Origin: Lineus longissimus | Taxonomy: Eukaryota; Nemertea; Pilidiophora; Heteronemertea; Lineidae | Length of the DNA: 64,000 nucleotides | Direction of reading: 5' to 3' | Assembly: GCF_910592395.1 (NCBI RefSeq) | Contig: NC_088308.1 | Coordinates: 9,003,001 to 9,067,000, forward strand | Shown: positions 30,601 to 44,300 of the stretch, piece by piece | How positions within the stretch are numbered: position 1 is the first letter of the stretch | Layout of the letters: every line of letters begins with the position of its first letter | Position numbers and translations under genes: made by a program | Notes under the pieces: generated by a model | The model's input: only the letters and a program-made list of their open reading frames with translations | Told to the model about the DNA's origin: nothing | Database searches by the model: none

Positions 30601-32322
30601 GCCGACAGGCGGAGTTGCCAGAACTGTAGTCACCCACTCATCCACTTTTCTCGTCTGCGGAATTGTTACGAAATAACTCCCACCGTTTGTACCAGTGCCG
30701 TTGAACCTAGGTGGCGTTGTAATGCGGGTGACAGTGATGGAGACAGTGGCAACCGCCGTCTTTGGATTTAGAGGATGCTGGTCACTTGCTTGTACCGAGA
30801 ACTAAAAAGAAACAAAAAAATTCAAACTTGACCACGAGACTCTGTCGATCACCAGATGAGCATGATGACCACTGCGAATCCCCTGCACTGTGATTGGACA
30901 AGTGAAGTCAAGTGACAACTTCATAAAAACTGATCAGTCCGCTGACATTACTTCCACGGCAGTATCATTATTCACAGACCACTTCATGGATTGGGTCCTG
31001 GGAAAAAATGTACTGACCTCTGGATTGGTCCGTATTTGAAACTGGAGTAGAAACATATGAAATAAAGACTAATCTTTATTGTTTCTTGATCTTAATAACT
31101 CACGTCGAATCTATTGATGTTGCTGTTCTCCAGGTTTTTGGCGACGACGATTTTGCCAGAACGAGGGTCGATATAGAAGAACTCGGCTGCTCTTGACAAA
31201 CCAGGTATCATGGTGTAGAGAATTGTGTCCTACAGAAAGAGAAAACATCCCGTTGATGATTCCGTAAACTCTCCAATGAAATGGCCAGGGCCATTGTGCT
31301 CACCTCATGTGGTGGAAAGATTGATAAAGAGCATGGTATTGTGTCATGTAGTGTTAGGTTTGATGTAGGTCCAAGCAATTACAATTTCCCCAAAATGGCC
31401 AATTTACAGTACATTCGACCTCTGTGACTTTGAAAAGTAGGTCAAATCAAAGAAGACCCGGGTGACTCATTGAATGGTTGTTAGAATTAGATGTACCTAT
31501 GATATAAAATTGGTGCCAATCGGGCAAGTCATTACTAGGAATATTAATGGCATTTTGAAGAATTTAGGATTTGGCCCCCTCCCTGGAGGCCAAACGGCAA
31601 ATCAGATCGCACCAAACTTCGGTACCTGAGATCACCTGACCAAGGGGTACATGTGTACTTAATTTGTGATCAATAGTCATTGCAGTTAAGAAACGTGCCA
31701 TAGTTACGGCCTGACGGCCAATTTACGCCATTTGACCTCTGTGACCTTGACAAGAAGGTCAAATTAAAAACCTGTGTGACATATACTGTATGGTGGTTAG
31801 ATGTACCCATGATATCAATTTGGTGGCAATCGGGCAAGAAGTTAAGGAATAATCACATTTTTAAGGTTTTTGGATTTTGCCCCCTGGTGGTCAAGTGGTG
31901 AATCATATTGGACCAAACTTCGGTCCCTGAGATCACCTGACTAAGGGGTAAATGTGTACCAAATTTGGTATCAATAGTCATTGCAGTTTAGAAACGTGCC
32001 ATCGTTACATCCTAACGGCCAATTTACACCATTTGACCTCTGTGACCTTGAAAAGGAGGTCAAATCAAAAACCCGGAGGATATATGATGCACCTTTGCTA
32101 GAAGTACCTACCATATTTTTTTCAAAATTTCCCGACTACTATTAAGGGAGATATTGCATATTTTCAACGTACTTTTAACGTTTGGCCCCCTGGTGGCCAA
32201 ACCATGAAACGAATCGGACCGAAACTTGGTCTCCAAGGTGTCATTACATAAGGGTACATGTGTACCAAGTTTCAACTCAATAGCTCTAACAGTTACGAAA
32301 CGTGCCCTGCTAACGGACGACG

Positions 32323-32369
<47 letters not shown>

Positions 32370-35300
32370 ACGACGGACGCCACGGTATGGGATAAGCTCA
32401 CCTCTGCTAAGAGGTGAGCTAAAAACGAAATACAATTTCTATGCAGAATCTTTCTTTGAAAATGACTCGAAGAGCCCACTAAATGAAATGAAGTAAATTC
32501 AAAATGGCTGCCTTGGCCGCCATATTGAATTTGGGATAGTGTGAGACTTTATAAGGAACCTTCTCCTAATCTCTTCCAACAAACATGACAAATATCAATA
32601 AAATTAGCTCATTCGGAAGAAGCTTCTCCCCAAAATCAATATAACAAAATTCAAGATGGCTGCCATGGGCCATAGTTGTTTGAAAAGGGAATTAGATTTT
32701 ACGGGCTGAGGCTACAACAATTTAAAAAGCAAAGAAAATTATTGGCATGATCTGTTCCATCAGTTTTTTTTTCTGGCCAATGTAATTGAAATTTGAAAAC
32801 AATATCATGGATCATTTTGAAAATAAACGATAAAGTCTCACGTTGTCTGCATCTGTAGCAGCAACGGTCAACACCGGTTCGCCTATCGGCTTCTTTTCGG
32901 GAATCGTCTCGGAATAACTTTTTGGCGCGAACACAGGAGGATTGACATTTCTCAGGACGGTGATGGTAACCGTTGCTCTGGCTTTTTGTGTGGTTGTAGC
33001 AAACGTCTTCGTGGCCTCTACGATCAGCTGAAATCAGATGACACACATTTTCAAACTCAATTATGGCATTTTTTCAAACATAGTTGTTTTGCTTTGAACT
33101 TCCTGAAGCCAATGGAATTTTTTCTTACCAAGTAATCGCTAGGGTCGAGCATAGTTTTCCCACCACGGAGACCAAGGTGGGAAAATGCCACAGTGGATGC
33201 AGGCCTCAACCTCAGGTGTCGTGAGATGGGAGATTTTAAGATAAATACTTAGGGACAAATGTGTGTGAAGCCAAAAAAGGCATAATGGTTTAGTCTCTCT
33301 GCACACCCTCCACTCTCAAGAGACTAAATTTGGGGAACTTTGGCTTCATCAACCTAATGTAATATCAAATAGGTGGTGCTTTATTGCAATGAAAACAAAA
33401 AGCCCCAATGCCCTGAGTCCCCTGAAATGTCTAGTCCCTTTTTGGTTCAAAATAATTTTACTGCAGTCCCTAAAGGATTAGCATGCGCCGGTAGAACTGG
33501 AAGAAATTTTCACTTACGCTGTAGCTTGTCAATTTAGCAGCGTCTTCTTTGAGAGGCTTCTTCACCTTAACATCGCCATTTGTCGGGTCAACCTCATAAT
33601 AATCCGGTCCAGAACTTGTTCCAACGACATCGTAAGTGATGCCGGGCTGCAAGGAGATAGGAGAAATTAACAATACACCCCGGCAAATCGGTGTCCCCAT
33701 TCCACAGACAGGCCCGGCAAATCAGTTGCCCCATTCTACGCAGACAAGCCCGGAAAATCCACAGGCAAAGGAAATGTTGAAAAGAGGCTTTTGATATTGT
33801 GCCTCACAGAATCTTATGTGATACGCGTACCTTAGTTTACTTTTCACACTGTGGGGAAAATGTTACGGATGACAAATTTTTGGCAGATTGCTATGTGAGG
33901 GTTTGGGCTATGTGAGAATACTACAAGGTAGGTGTATTGTTTCAGTCAGCGTAAATCAACCAAAAACGGCAAGATTTTCTTCTCTGGTGCCGGCACGGCA
34001 GTGGTGTGTGTCATTATGATGGACCAATTAACCACCAAACTGAACAAATAGCGTACAGTCCAAAACACAATTGTCATCCCTAAATTCGCGTCACTGGCGT
34101 CATTGGCGCGTCATTAACATGCTGCCAAACGTCTAGAATGCGCGCAAGTTGAGCGTAGGTCACACATAATTTACGCGAAACATAGAGCAATAAGCGTGTC
34201 ACTGGTGCGTCATTGGCGCGCAACTTGTGTATCACTGACGCGAAGCAATATGGAGGTCAATTGTGATTGGGACTGTAAGGCTTTAAAGAATTTAAAATCA
34301 TTTTTCAATAATCATACCAAGATCGATGTCCACATATATTAACCTACCGGAGGACTTGCAGAAACCTTTCCCACTGAGTATGCAAGGGGCCTGTTTTCAT
34401 TCATAGTATAAGCATAATTTGGTGTAGAAAACCGAAGCGTGCCACTGTCCTTGACGATATTGACCCTCACGTTCACAGTACCGCTGCGTCTTGGATTTCC
34501 CCCATCTGTGGCGAGAATTCTCATCTGAAACAAATCATAAGACATATGAGGTCGAAAAGTCAGGACAATTAATAATTAGTTGTTGCAGCTATATGTACAT
34601 AAAGGTTGATAAAAATAGCTCATTTTCAATTTGCGGTAGACTGTAATCCCGGAATAATCACGAGAAGTTCATCATTTTACTCCTAGGTGGCCAAACCTGC
34701 TTCCTTTAGTCCTGCCACCTAAGAGGTAGCTCATAAACTAAAATTATCCTTTCAGTTAGAAGCAGTTCATGAGATTTTCTGGTTAAACAAATTAACTGTG
34801 CAGTACCCCCTACTCTGTTACGGAAATAAACTGTTAATGCCACCTTTTTTTTGTCGAATTACAAATCCCCTTGGGGTAATTTTCCGGAAAGTCGGAAAAA
34901 AAGTCCCGACGAACATTTTTGACACTCATTTTTTTCTTCTCCCAACCATAAAATAGAGAGAAATGAAAAAACACTTTTCCCGACGACCAATTACAACCAA
35001 TTTCTATTTTTTTTGGGGTCCCATGTATGATCTGAGACTAAAATTGATAAAGAATAAGCATGTTTTTTAAAAATTCCCCTGCCCGCCCGCATAGATTTTG
35101 AGTCTGATGAAATTTTTTTTGAGATTGAAGAAAAATATTTGTTAATATTTCATATAAAATATTTTATTCCCACCCACATAGGTTTTGGATCTGAAGTTTC
35201 GTAATCCAACCTATTAAAAAAGTGTATTAACTTACGGAGTATGTGTTGTCTGTCCTTTGAGCTACAGATGACTTCAGTGTTATGACACCACTGTTAGGAT

Positions 35301-38300
35301 TCACATAGAAAAAGTTTAGCACAACACCACTTGGATCCATTGAGTACGTAAAGGTCTTGTCAGGTCCGGGCTGCAAAATAAGACATTGATAAGACATTAA
35401 TTAGCAAGTTCATAAATATGAATTGTCCACTGGACAAATATCAAAGTGTCTTGCAGAAAACAACAGAACCAGTAGGGTGCAGTATGGCAAATCTGCGCTA
35501 GGAGAAACTTTCAGCAATAAGATTTCAACTGACGTCCATCCTACAAACTTTTGTTTATAATTCTGATTACTTTGATCCAAAGAAAAACATGATGTAGTAA
35601 TCCTATGTAATCTACCTTTGTTCTGGGCTCAAGAAACCATACATTGCGATAAATAATAAAAATAAAATATCCCCCTGCCCGATTTTGATAATGGGTTTAG
35701 ATATAATTGGGTGAGAAACAATTTGTTTTTACCTGGTCATCGTCAGTTGCGTTGACATTGACGATGAAGGTCCCCGGTGGTGCATTGAAGTTCATGTCGC
35801 GGACCAAGTCTCCGTGAAGGAATCGCGGTGCAAACAGGTTGCGATCAACGTTAATTGTGACCACCGCTGTTGAGGTTTGGCTCGGAATACTGTTATCTCT
35901 GGCTAGGAGGCGAAGCTGAAAAGGCAAAGTGAGGTTCTAAAGGAACGACTTGGGCATCAGACTTGCGGGTTTTTCATACAAAAACGATTCCATCTGTCTC
36001 TAAACTGGATAATTGAAAAATCATTGAACCGCAATAAACAATGCACTGGGATAGGGTGTAACTATAGACCTGCCTGAAATTCACAAGCCATGTCCAAAAC
36101 TGCCTCGCAACACTAAAAAATAAATTTTCCATTAATCTCACCGTGTAAACTTGCTGAGTTTCTTTTTTCAGATCCACCCCGGATTTGAGGTAGATCCTTT
36201 TGTCAGAACGGTATTCAAAGTAGGTCGACGCTGCTCCATCACCAATTGTTGTCACGGTGAATGTGTTACAGGGTGCCTGGAAAAAAAGCAGCAAGAATAT
36301 TTAAAATTATACTCAAAATGCTCCGAAATAGTGCAAATATTCTTAAATAAGTTTTTTTATTTGTTGGATTATGACAGAATCCCCCTTGGGTCATTTTCCA
36401 GAAAGTGGAAAAAAAAAGTCCCGTTCACCGTTTTTGACACACCTTTTTTTCCCTGTCCTAACCATAAATAGAGAGAAATGAAAATATATTTTCCAAATGA
36501 CCGATTTCAACCAATTTTTTTTGTTTGTCCCCCTTGTATGATCTGAGGCTAAAATTTATAAAAAATAAGCATGTTTTTATTTTATTTCCTTCACCTCACA
36601 TAGATTTTGAGTCTGATGGAATTTTTTCTCATTCCCGCCCCACATAGGTTTTGAGATTGAAGAAAAATATTTTTTATTATTTTTCTTTATTACCGCCCCA
36701 ACCACATAGGTTTTGGATCTAAAATTTCATAATCCAATTTAATGCAAACGTGTAGCCGAATTGACATAATTCTATGTTGGCAGTGATTGCCTGGCGACTT
36801 CCCAACCAATATGGTGTGATGGGTCACATATGATCAACTGAAGGAAAAATATTTATGCAATCCTTCCTTTGCCCGCACAGGATACATATCTTTACCGTAG
36901 AACAGTTATAGCATACATGATTTAAGGCCATGCAGAATTAGTGGAATGAGCGGATTCTGGGCTTCAATCACCTGGAAAAGCCAGTATTTGTCGCGATGAT
37001 CGTTGCCATGCCTGAACTCAGAAGACGAAAGGAGGTACGGTAATACAGCGCTGCACACGGCTACCGACTGAACTAAACTGTCCCTACAGACCAGTTTTCA
37101 TGCCCTCATTGTGAGTCATGGCATAACGACTGTAAAAAGCGATTTTCGAATAATCTTTGTGGCGTATCGAACAAATCAAAACTTAATGAATTCATTAAGT
37201 TCCATTTTGTATGAAATTATATCATATTTTGCACAGAATCTGCTCATTCCGCTAATTCTACATGGCCATAATTTAACCCATTTTGTTGATGTTTTCAAAG
37301 ATCGCCGCAGCTGTGTTCCTTACTTACCTGGTCATTATCCGAGACAGTGACAGTGACGATCGGTGCAGTGCTGCTCTGCGTCTCCTGGATTTTTGGTGCA
37401 GTGTAAGAGCTCGGGTTAAACTGAGGCGCATTACACTTGGTAATCCTGATGTTGACATTTGCGTTCGGGCTCGAGGGCCTGGCCGGGTTGCCACCATCCT
37501 TCGCTGCAACTTGGAACTGAAAAAGCAAAGGAGAGGAATTTTGAAAATGATATTTTTATAAAGGCAGCTCTTACAGTCTAAATCACAAATGACATCCATC
37601 CTGCAAGTTGCACGTCAATGACGCACCAGTGACGTGCTTATCTCTCTATGTTTCACATATATTACGTGCCACCCACGTGCGAGTTACGCTCAATTTACGC
37701 GCTGGGTAGCGCGCCAATGACGCGAATTTAGGGATGTCAATTGTGATTTGGACTGTATATAAACGATTGAAATTAGCACAGAAAAATCAAGTTGACTTGA
37801 CTGGGATTCAAATCAGAGAGCTTTAGCTTGCCAGTCCACTACCAATTGAGCTTACGAAGTTCTCCGACTTTCTGATCTGTTTGACACCATTTTTAGAGCA
37901 AACTCAGATTTAGCTTATACATTTTGCGGACCAGGGTCCGTCTCAAAGTGCTTTACTACAACTGTCACTATAAGAGGTCTCCACAGAGGCACTGCCCAAG
38001 GGGTGTTAAGGGGCTGGTCATACCGACCTCGTTTTACCCCTTCACTACTGGAAATTTTATTATTCGATTGACCACTGGACTTCACAGCGTCATTCCCAGC
38101 AATGACGTAATGACGTGCAATGCATCAGGCATCGTAGTTCATTGTGTTATGACATCATCAGACCAAAGTTCCGGTCTACAGGAGCCACGTCTTTGCACGT
38201 TGGACTCAAATTTTGGGCTACAGTAGTGAAGTGGTTCAGCTTGACCTGTGAAGGGACCAGACTGGGGTACGAACCCATGTACTATCACACACGTATTATC

Positions 38301-41300
38301 ACAGAAATAGAGTGGAGAAATGACCTACGTTGAAATTGGCCGTTGGTGCATTGATGAGAGATGAAGCCACTATGATCTCGCCCTTTGTTGGGTCCACAAA
38401 GAAGTACGTCTGGTCCACCGTGGTACCAACCATGGAATAAGTCACAGTTCCATATTTCTGAAACATAAGACACAAACTTTTCACAGCAATGCCAAAAAGA
38501 TATATGTACTACATTGTGAGCAATCTTTTCATTAACAAAATATTTTAGTCTGGGAACAAGGCTGAAATTTAGGTTTTTTTACTGTTTTTAATAGTCTGGG
38601 GGAAGCTCATCAAGATTCAATAGGGTGCCCTTGATAGGATTTTACCTAACCATCATAACTTAAACCTCAGTTCGTGCGACAATACAAAATTTTTCTGTGT
38701 GATGCAGGTTTTTGGCAGTGCAAAGAGCTTTGTCTCCTGTAACTTTGACAGGAGGTCAAAGATTCGCTGGCTTTTAGAAACTGGAGATGCAAAAGAAGTG
38801 TCATAAAAAAGGATCGATATCGTGATAACATTACTTACCCCGCTGTCCGGATCACTAGCTTTCACTGTATCCAACACTGTGCCGACCTTTTCGACCTCAA
38901 GAATGGTTTTGACAATATTTCTCGAATTTGGGTCAATTGTCGGTGGATTCAAATTGAGGTCGATAGTGACTGTGACAACTTTCGTATCAGTCTTGGGCGG
39001 AACGCCTCCATCACGTGCTTCGACCACAACCTAAAAAACGTCAAAAGGTGCTGATGCAGAACTTTTTGATATCTTTAAAAGGAGACCTTCATCATGCATA
39101 ATCAGGTGGACATGAGGTAGGCAGTTGAGAGCTACGAAAGGTAGATTTAGAGATGTCTTTCTTGTTCTGAGAATTTATTAATGGAATTTGCAAAATCCAA
39201 TAACAGAAAATGGACAATCAAAAAACTAATTTTCGGGGTCCTAAAATACCTTACCTTGAATGATTCAATGGCTCCTGGTGCCCTAGTCATTGTCAGAAGA
39301 CCACTGTTCTGATCGATTCGGAAATATTGTAGGGAAACGTCATCTCCGATGATTGCATACCTGACTCTGTCGAATGGATCCTGGAAAATTAGATATAAAA
39401 TTTACATAGATAATAGCAATAAATTTGTGTATCTGTACTCAAACTAGAAATTTGAAATTTGCTTGTCAGCAAATTTGACAGCCCCCACGGGCCCACACAG
39501 TACACGTATGGAGGATTGAAGTCTATTCCGTTTCGCGGATGATCTATTTCCGGACAAACAAGCTCGCGCTTTCTCAAAATCACACGCTCAATAACATTTA
39601 AACAACACCCTAACCTTTTCAGATGGGCAGGATGGATCATCGATAAGCATTTAAGGCTATTCCTTTATTTTATTCCTACATTCAACCGTCGTTCTTTGCT
39701 CAAAATACTCGACAGCTCGCCACTTCGGGGATCCCCCACTTCGGCAAAGAGATACCGCCGCCATGATGCATGAGGATATGACGTCACCATTACGGGGCGG
39801 AGCTTATATGCTAATGTACGTGTCGTGCCGGAGATTTGAAAGCAAATCAGAAAAATCGGCGCATAAAAACGCTTCAAAGCCATCAAAATTATCCAAATTT
39901 CGAAAAAGTCTTTGGTGACGTTGAATGGTTGGGGTTATGTTTTGTGGTATACGGAAGAAAGATTTTTGGTTTATTTAGGTGTTTTAGAGAACACTCACAA
40001 TAATGTTTGTGGTTGAACAGATAGAAGAATGTAGAACTTCCAGCAATCTCAATATGGTCCCCAGACTGTTGGTCAGGGGCCCATAATAAATACACACGGA
40101 ATGTATTTTGTATTTCTGAGCCAACCGTATTCACGTATTTCGCATTTTTTTAAAATTTGGAATATTTACCACTTTGTCGTCATCTGGAGCATTCAATCGT
40201 GGGAAATTATGTGGGATGCCAATATTTGCCAGGATCTTCTGGTCTGCATATGCATCAAACACTGGCGCCTTCTCATTCCTGTCCACAGTAATTTCAACGG
40301 GGACTGTGGCTGTTTGGATTGGCACTCCCTGATCTGAAGCTGTCACTGTCATCTGGAATAAAGCAGAATCACATGAATTAAACTGACCACAACTGACATG
40401 ATGGGTTATTTCCATTAAACGGACCACAAACTGCCCGCATGATGGGTTATTTCGATTAAACTGACCACAACCTGCCCGCATGATGGGCTATTTCGATTTA
40501 AATTTATCAAATAGAAATAACTCCACTTACTGACAGAACATGGTAATATGCATCACAGAACCAGGAATTTTGTGTGCACAGTTGGCTGGAGTGTCATTAC
40601 CGTTGGTTTTCAAGCTTTCTTTGGATGGGACACAGAGGTGGAATCTACAACATACCCTACCCTACTCAGCACCGATAACTGGCTATCATTAATTTCACTT
40701 TATCAAGGAAATGTACATGAAGTAACTACAGCAGAACCTCTCTATTAAGGACACCCACGGGACTGACAACTGCTGTCCCTATTAGAGAGGTGTCTTGATT
40801 AGAGAGGTCAGATTGAATGGAAACAACCTATTTACATGTAGGACCAAAACTAGTGTCCTCAATAGGGAGATTGTCCTTAATAGAGAGGTGTCCGCTTAGG
40901 GAGGTTCCACTGTATATGACAAAGATACATTATTACTTACTGTATACATTTTAGGAGTCAGGCTGCCGGTATTGACAGATTCCCTGATATTGATCTGACC
41001 AGTTATTGGGTCGATGATAAAGTATTGATTGGTCAGAGAATACCTAACAGTATTGTCCGGAGGCTAAAAGAAGAATACAGAATGAAATTATGCTATAAAA
41101 CTAAATGTACTATAGCCAAAAGTATATTGATCTCGCTTTTACATGTATATTTTTGCTACAATTTCCTAATGGAAAGGCAAAAAGGAAATGGCATAACATA
41201 ACACTGATGGGGCCACAGTATACATTCACAAACTTGAGGAGTGGTGAAAGTACATCCGTTCTGTAAACTTAAAGGACGGGATGATTCAATGAGAAAGCTC

Positions 41301-44300
41301 ATGCCAGTGCACAAGGAATATAACGGTTTTCTTCTAGGATTTAGAACAGGATTTATTTTCTACTTGTAAAATGTGAATTTTTGCAAATGTTGATTTCAAC
41401 AATTTTTGTGATCTGGGGACAAATTCTTATTGTGAAAATGATAACAATTTTATTAAGAAGGACACCGATTCTGCCACCAGGAGAGATATTTATCTGAACA
41501 TTTGATGCCGCTGACACAGAAATCTGACTGTCTACTGTAGGCATCGTCACGCTGGAGTGAATTAACAAACAAGTTGACTAAGGAATACCTACACTGTCTG
41601 GATTTATCGTAGGTTCAGTTGCAAGGACTGTCAAAACTGACGTTCCCACTGGATCAATCTCCTTGATAGTTTTGGTATACTTGGCTGATGCAAATGAGGG
41701 TTTGTTCAAGTTCCGCTGGACAGTCACAGTGAAGGTGGCTGTACTTGAAAGACTTGGTGTACCTTTGTCAGCAACTTTCACACGTAGCTGAAAAAGGTAA
41801 AAGGGGAAAATTATCCTTTTTGCTTTTAGCATTTGAAATTCCTACACGTGATCTCTGAGGTCAGACATTGTATTATACAGTCCATGTCACAACTGACATC
41901 CATCCTGTTTTACGTCAGAGATGCGCAATGTACGCGCGAGTTGCGTGCCAAGTTGCACACCAATGACGCACCAGTGACATGCTTATCTCTCTATGTTTCG
42001 CGTATATTATGCGTGACTTACGTGCGACCTACGCACTGGGTAGCGCGTCAATGACGCACCAATGACATGATTTACAGGATGTCAATTGTGATTCGGACTG
42101 TATGAACACAGTCAAGAATTATCTACTGCACACCCGGATGTGTTCACTAACCTTATATTTTCATGTTTACAAATCACAAAAATACACGTCACCGAAACAG
42201 AAAATCTGCCGTAATTGAAATTATTGCCGTATGGTTGGAAAGGACAGATGGAAATACCAGTCACATGACGTCATGACCCAATGTACTATGACGCATGACA
42301 CAAAGCTTTGTGCTACGTCATTGCCATTAGTGATGCCACATAAATGTCTATTTTCCTGACCCACGATCAAATATGTATGTATGTATGTATATACCATATT
42401 TAAATTTAAGCGCCCTTTTCAGATTAAATCCGTTCAAAGGCGCTTTTACAATATTTATAACAAAATTACAATCGAAAAAAGATGGGTCTTGAGCATCGTT
42501 TGAAATGATGCAAGGCTCTTTGCCTGCCGGACCTCAAAAGGGAGCCCATTCCACAAAACAGCTGCGGAGAATGAGAAGCAGCGCTCCCCATATTTGCTCT
42601 GGGCGTACCCCTTGGGGCCAATTATGTGAGGACTTGCAAATTGAGAGGAATCATCTCTTTCCTTCAACGGACATATAAACATTGAACTCACTGGGTATTC
42701 CCGTGCGGTTCCAGACAATGAAGTCCGTGTTGTTACAATGCCAGTGTTGGGGTCGATCTGGAAGTTATTCAAGCTCGGCGATCCATCTCCAATGAGGCTG
42801 AATTGATACTCATTGAAGGGTTTCTGAAAATACATAGAAATCAATTGATTACAATTGTTACGAATATCAGGATGTCCGCAAAAAGATAAACCAGGTGGTG
42901 CTAGACTCAAGGTCTACATGGTCTCTTGACAGGATGCTGGAGAGGGGGACAGAGAGAGGAGACGGTGCCAAGTGTCACCTGCGAGGGACCCGTAGACAGT
43001 TGGCCACACAACTGAAGACAGGAGCCATGACACCGGGGATTCAGGTGGCACTGATGGACTTGTTGGAGGGAGAAGGGCCAGTGAGTCATCCAGAGCCTCC
43101 ACCTCTCTGACGTCTACACAACAACTGTTTGTTCATTTCTCTATTGTTTGCCTTTTGTGTAATATGAGCACATCAATTTCTTCCATTATCTCCTGGTGTC
43201 ATTTAGGCTCATCTTCTGTGTGACAAGCGCCTGGTTTTGCTGTGACGGGGGTCACAATTGAGTAAATATAACCCCAGTCAGAATTGATATAAAAGCACAT
43301 TGGAGATTTCCAAGAACTTACAGACGTATCCTTATCCTCTGCGCTAGCTCTGAAGACCTGTGTACCTGGGTTAGCATCTCGTTTCACATTCGCCTTGGCT
43401 GCGTTAGTTGGTATTGGCAAATTAGTAAATGTTGGCGGGTTCAGATTTCTGCTGACTGTTATTGTGACACGGGCTTTTTTGGCCGCTGGTTTTGGTGGTG
43501 TATCAGAATCTGTAGCTGTGACATCAAACTGTAAAGTTGAAGATTTAAAATACGATTACAATTGATGAGGCATTTATTTTATTTTATTATCAGCTGAATT
43601 ACAAATCAGGAAATCCAGATAAGAAGACTCTCGTCCATGGCAGTCACACTAATTACCGCCCTTAACAGACAAAAGAAAGTTTTATAAAAAAAAAAAGACT
43701 CGGTTTAGACTAAGTTCATCAACTTACCGTGTACGGACTCTTGTTGGGGTCTGATGAAACCATCTTCTTCACCGATATTATACCAGTGTCTTTGTCGATG
43801 GTTAAATATTCCCCCCCTCTGCTGCTTGTTGACAGCGTGTCAATGGCGTACTGAACTTTACGGTAGGGATCCTGAAATACAGGAGAAATCATCACAATAC
43901 CATAAATGTGAAACATTATAATCCAATTTCCAATTTCTTGCAAATTCTTAACTCTTTCAGCCCACAAGCCGTATATACACGGTCGGCCATGTTTGATTTC
44001 ACAGCCGCAAACCGTATACTCACGGTTTTTCAATTTAAATATTCTGCACTGTCACGTATGATGCTTTCACCCTAAATACACTTGTGGTTACTCAAGGAAC
44101 ATATGACAATGCATTGACAATCTTTTCAATCGATTGTACATGTAGTTTGATTGGTAGTTATCAGATGGCGTAGCAATATGTGCTATCGTCTGCTGATTTT
44201 CATAAATTCGCCTAGTTTCGCAGATCAATTGATGACCTAGAATCAAAAGGTAGCGCTCCAAGGATATCCTAATTGTCATCTGTTGATGACCTTTACCTTT

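Noticed and set aside
32108-32479. Poly-Arg frame
   Set aside because: Translation of the GAC microsatellite inside a repeat element.
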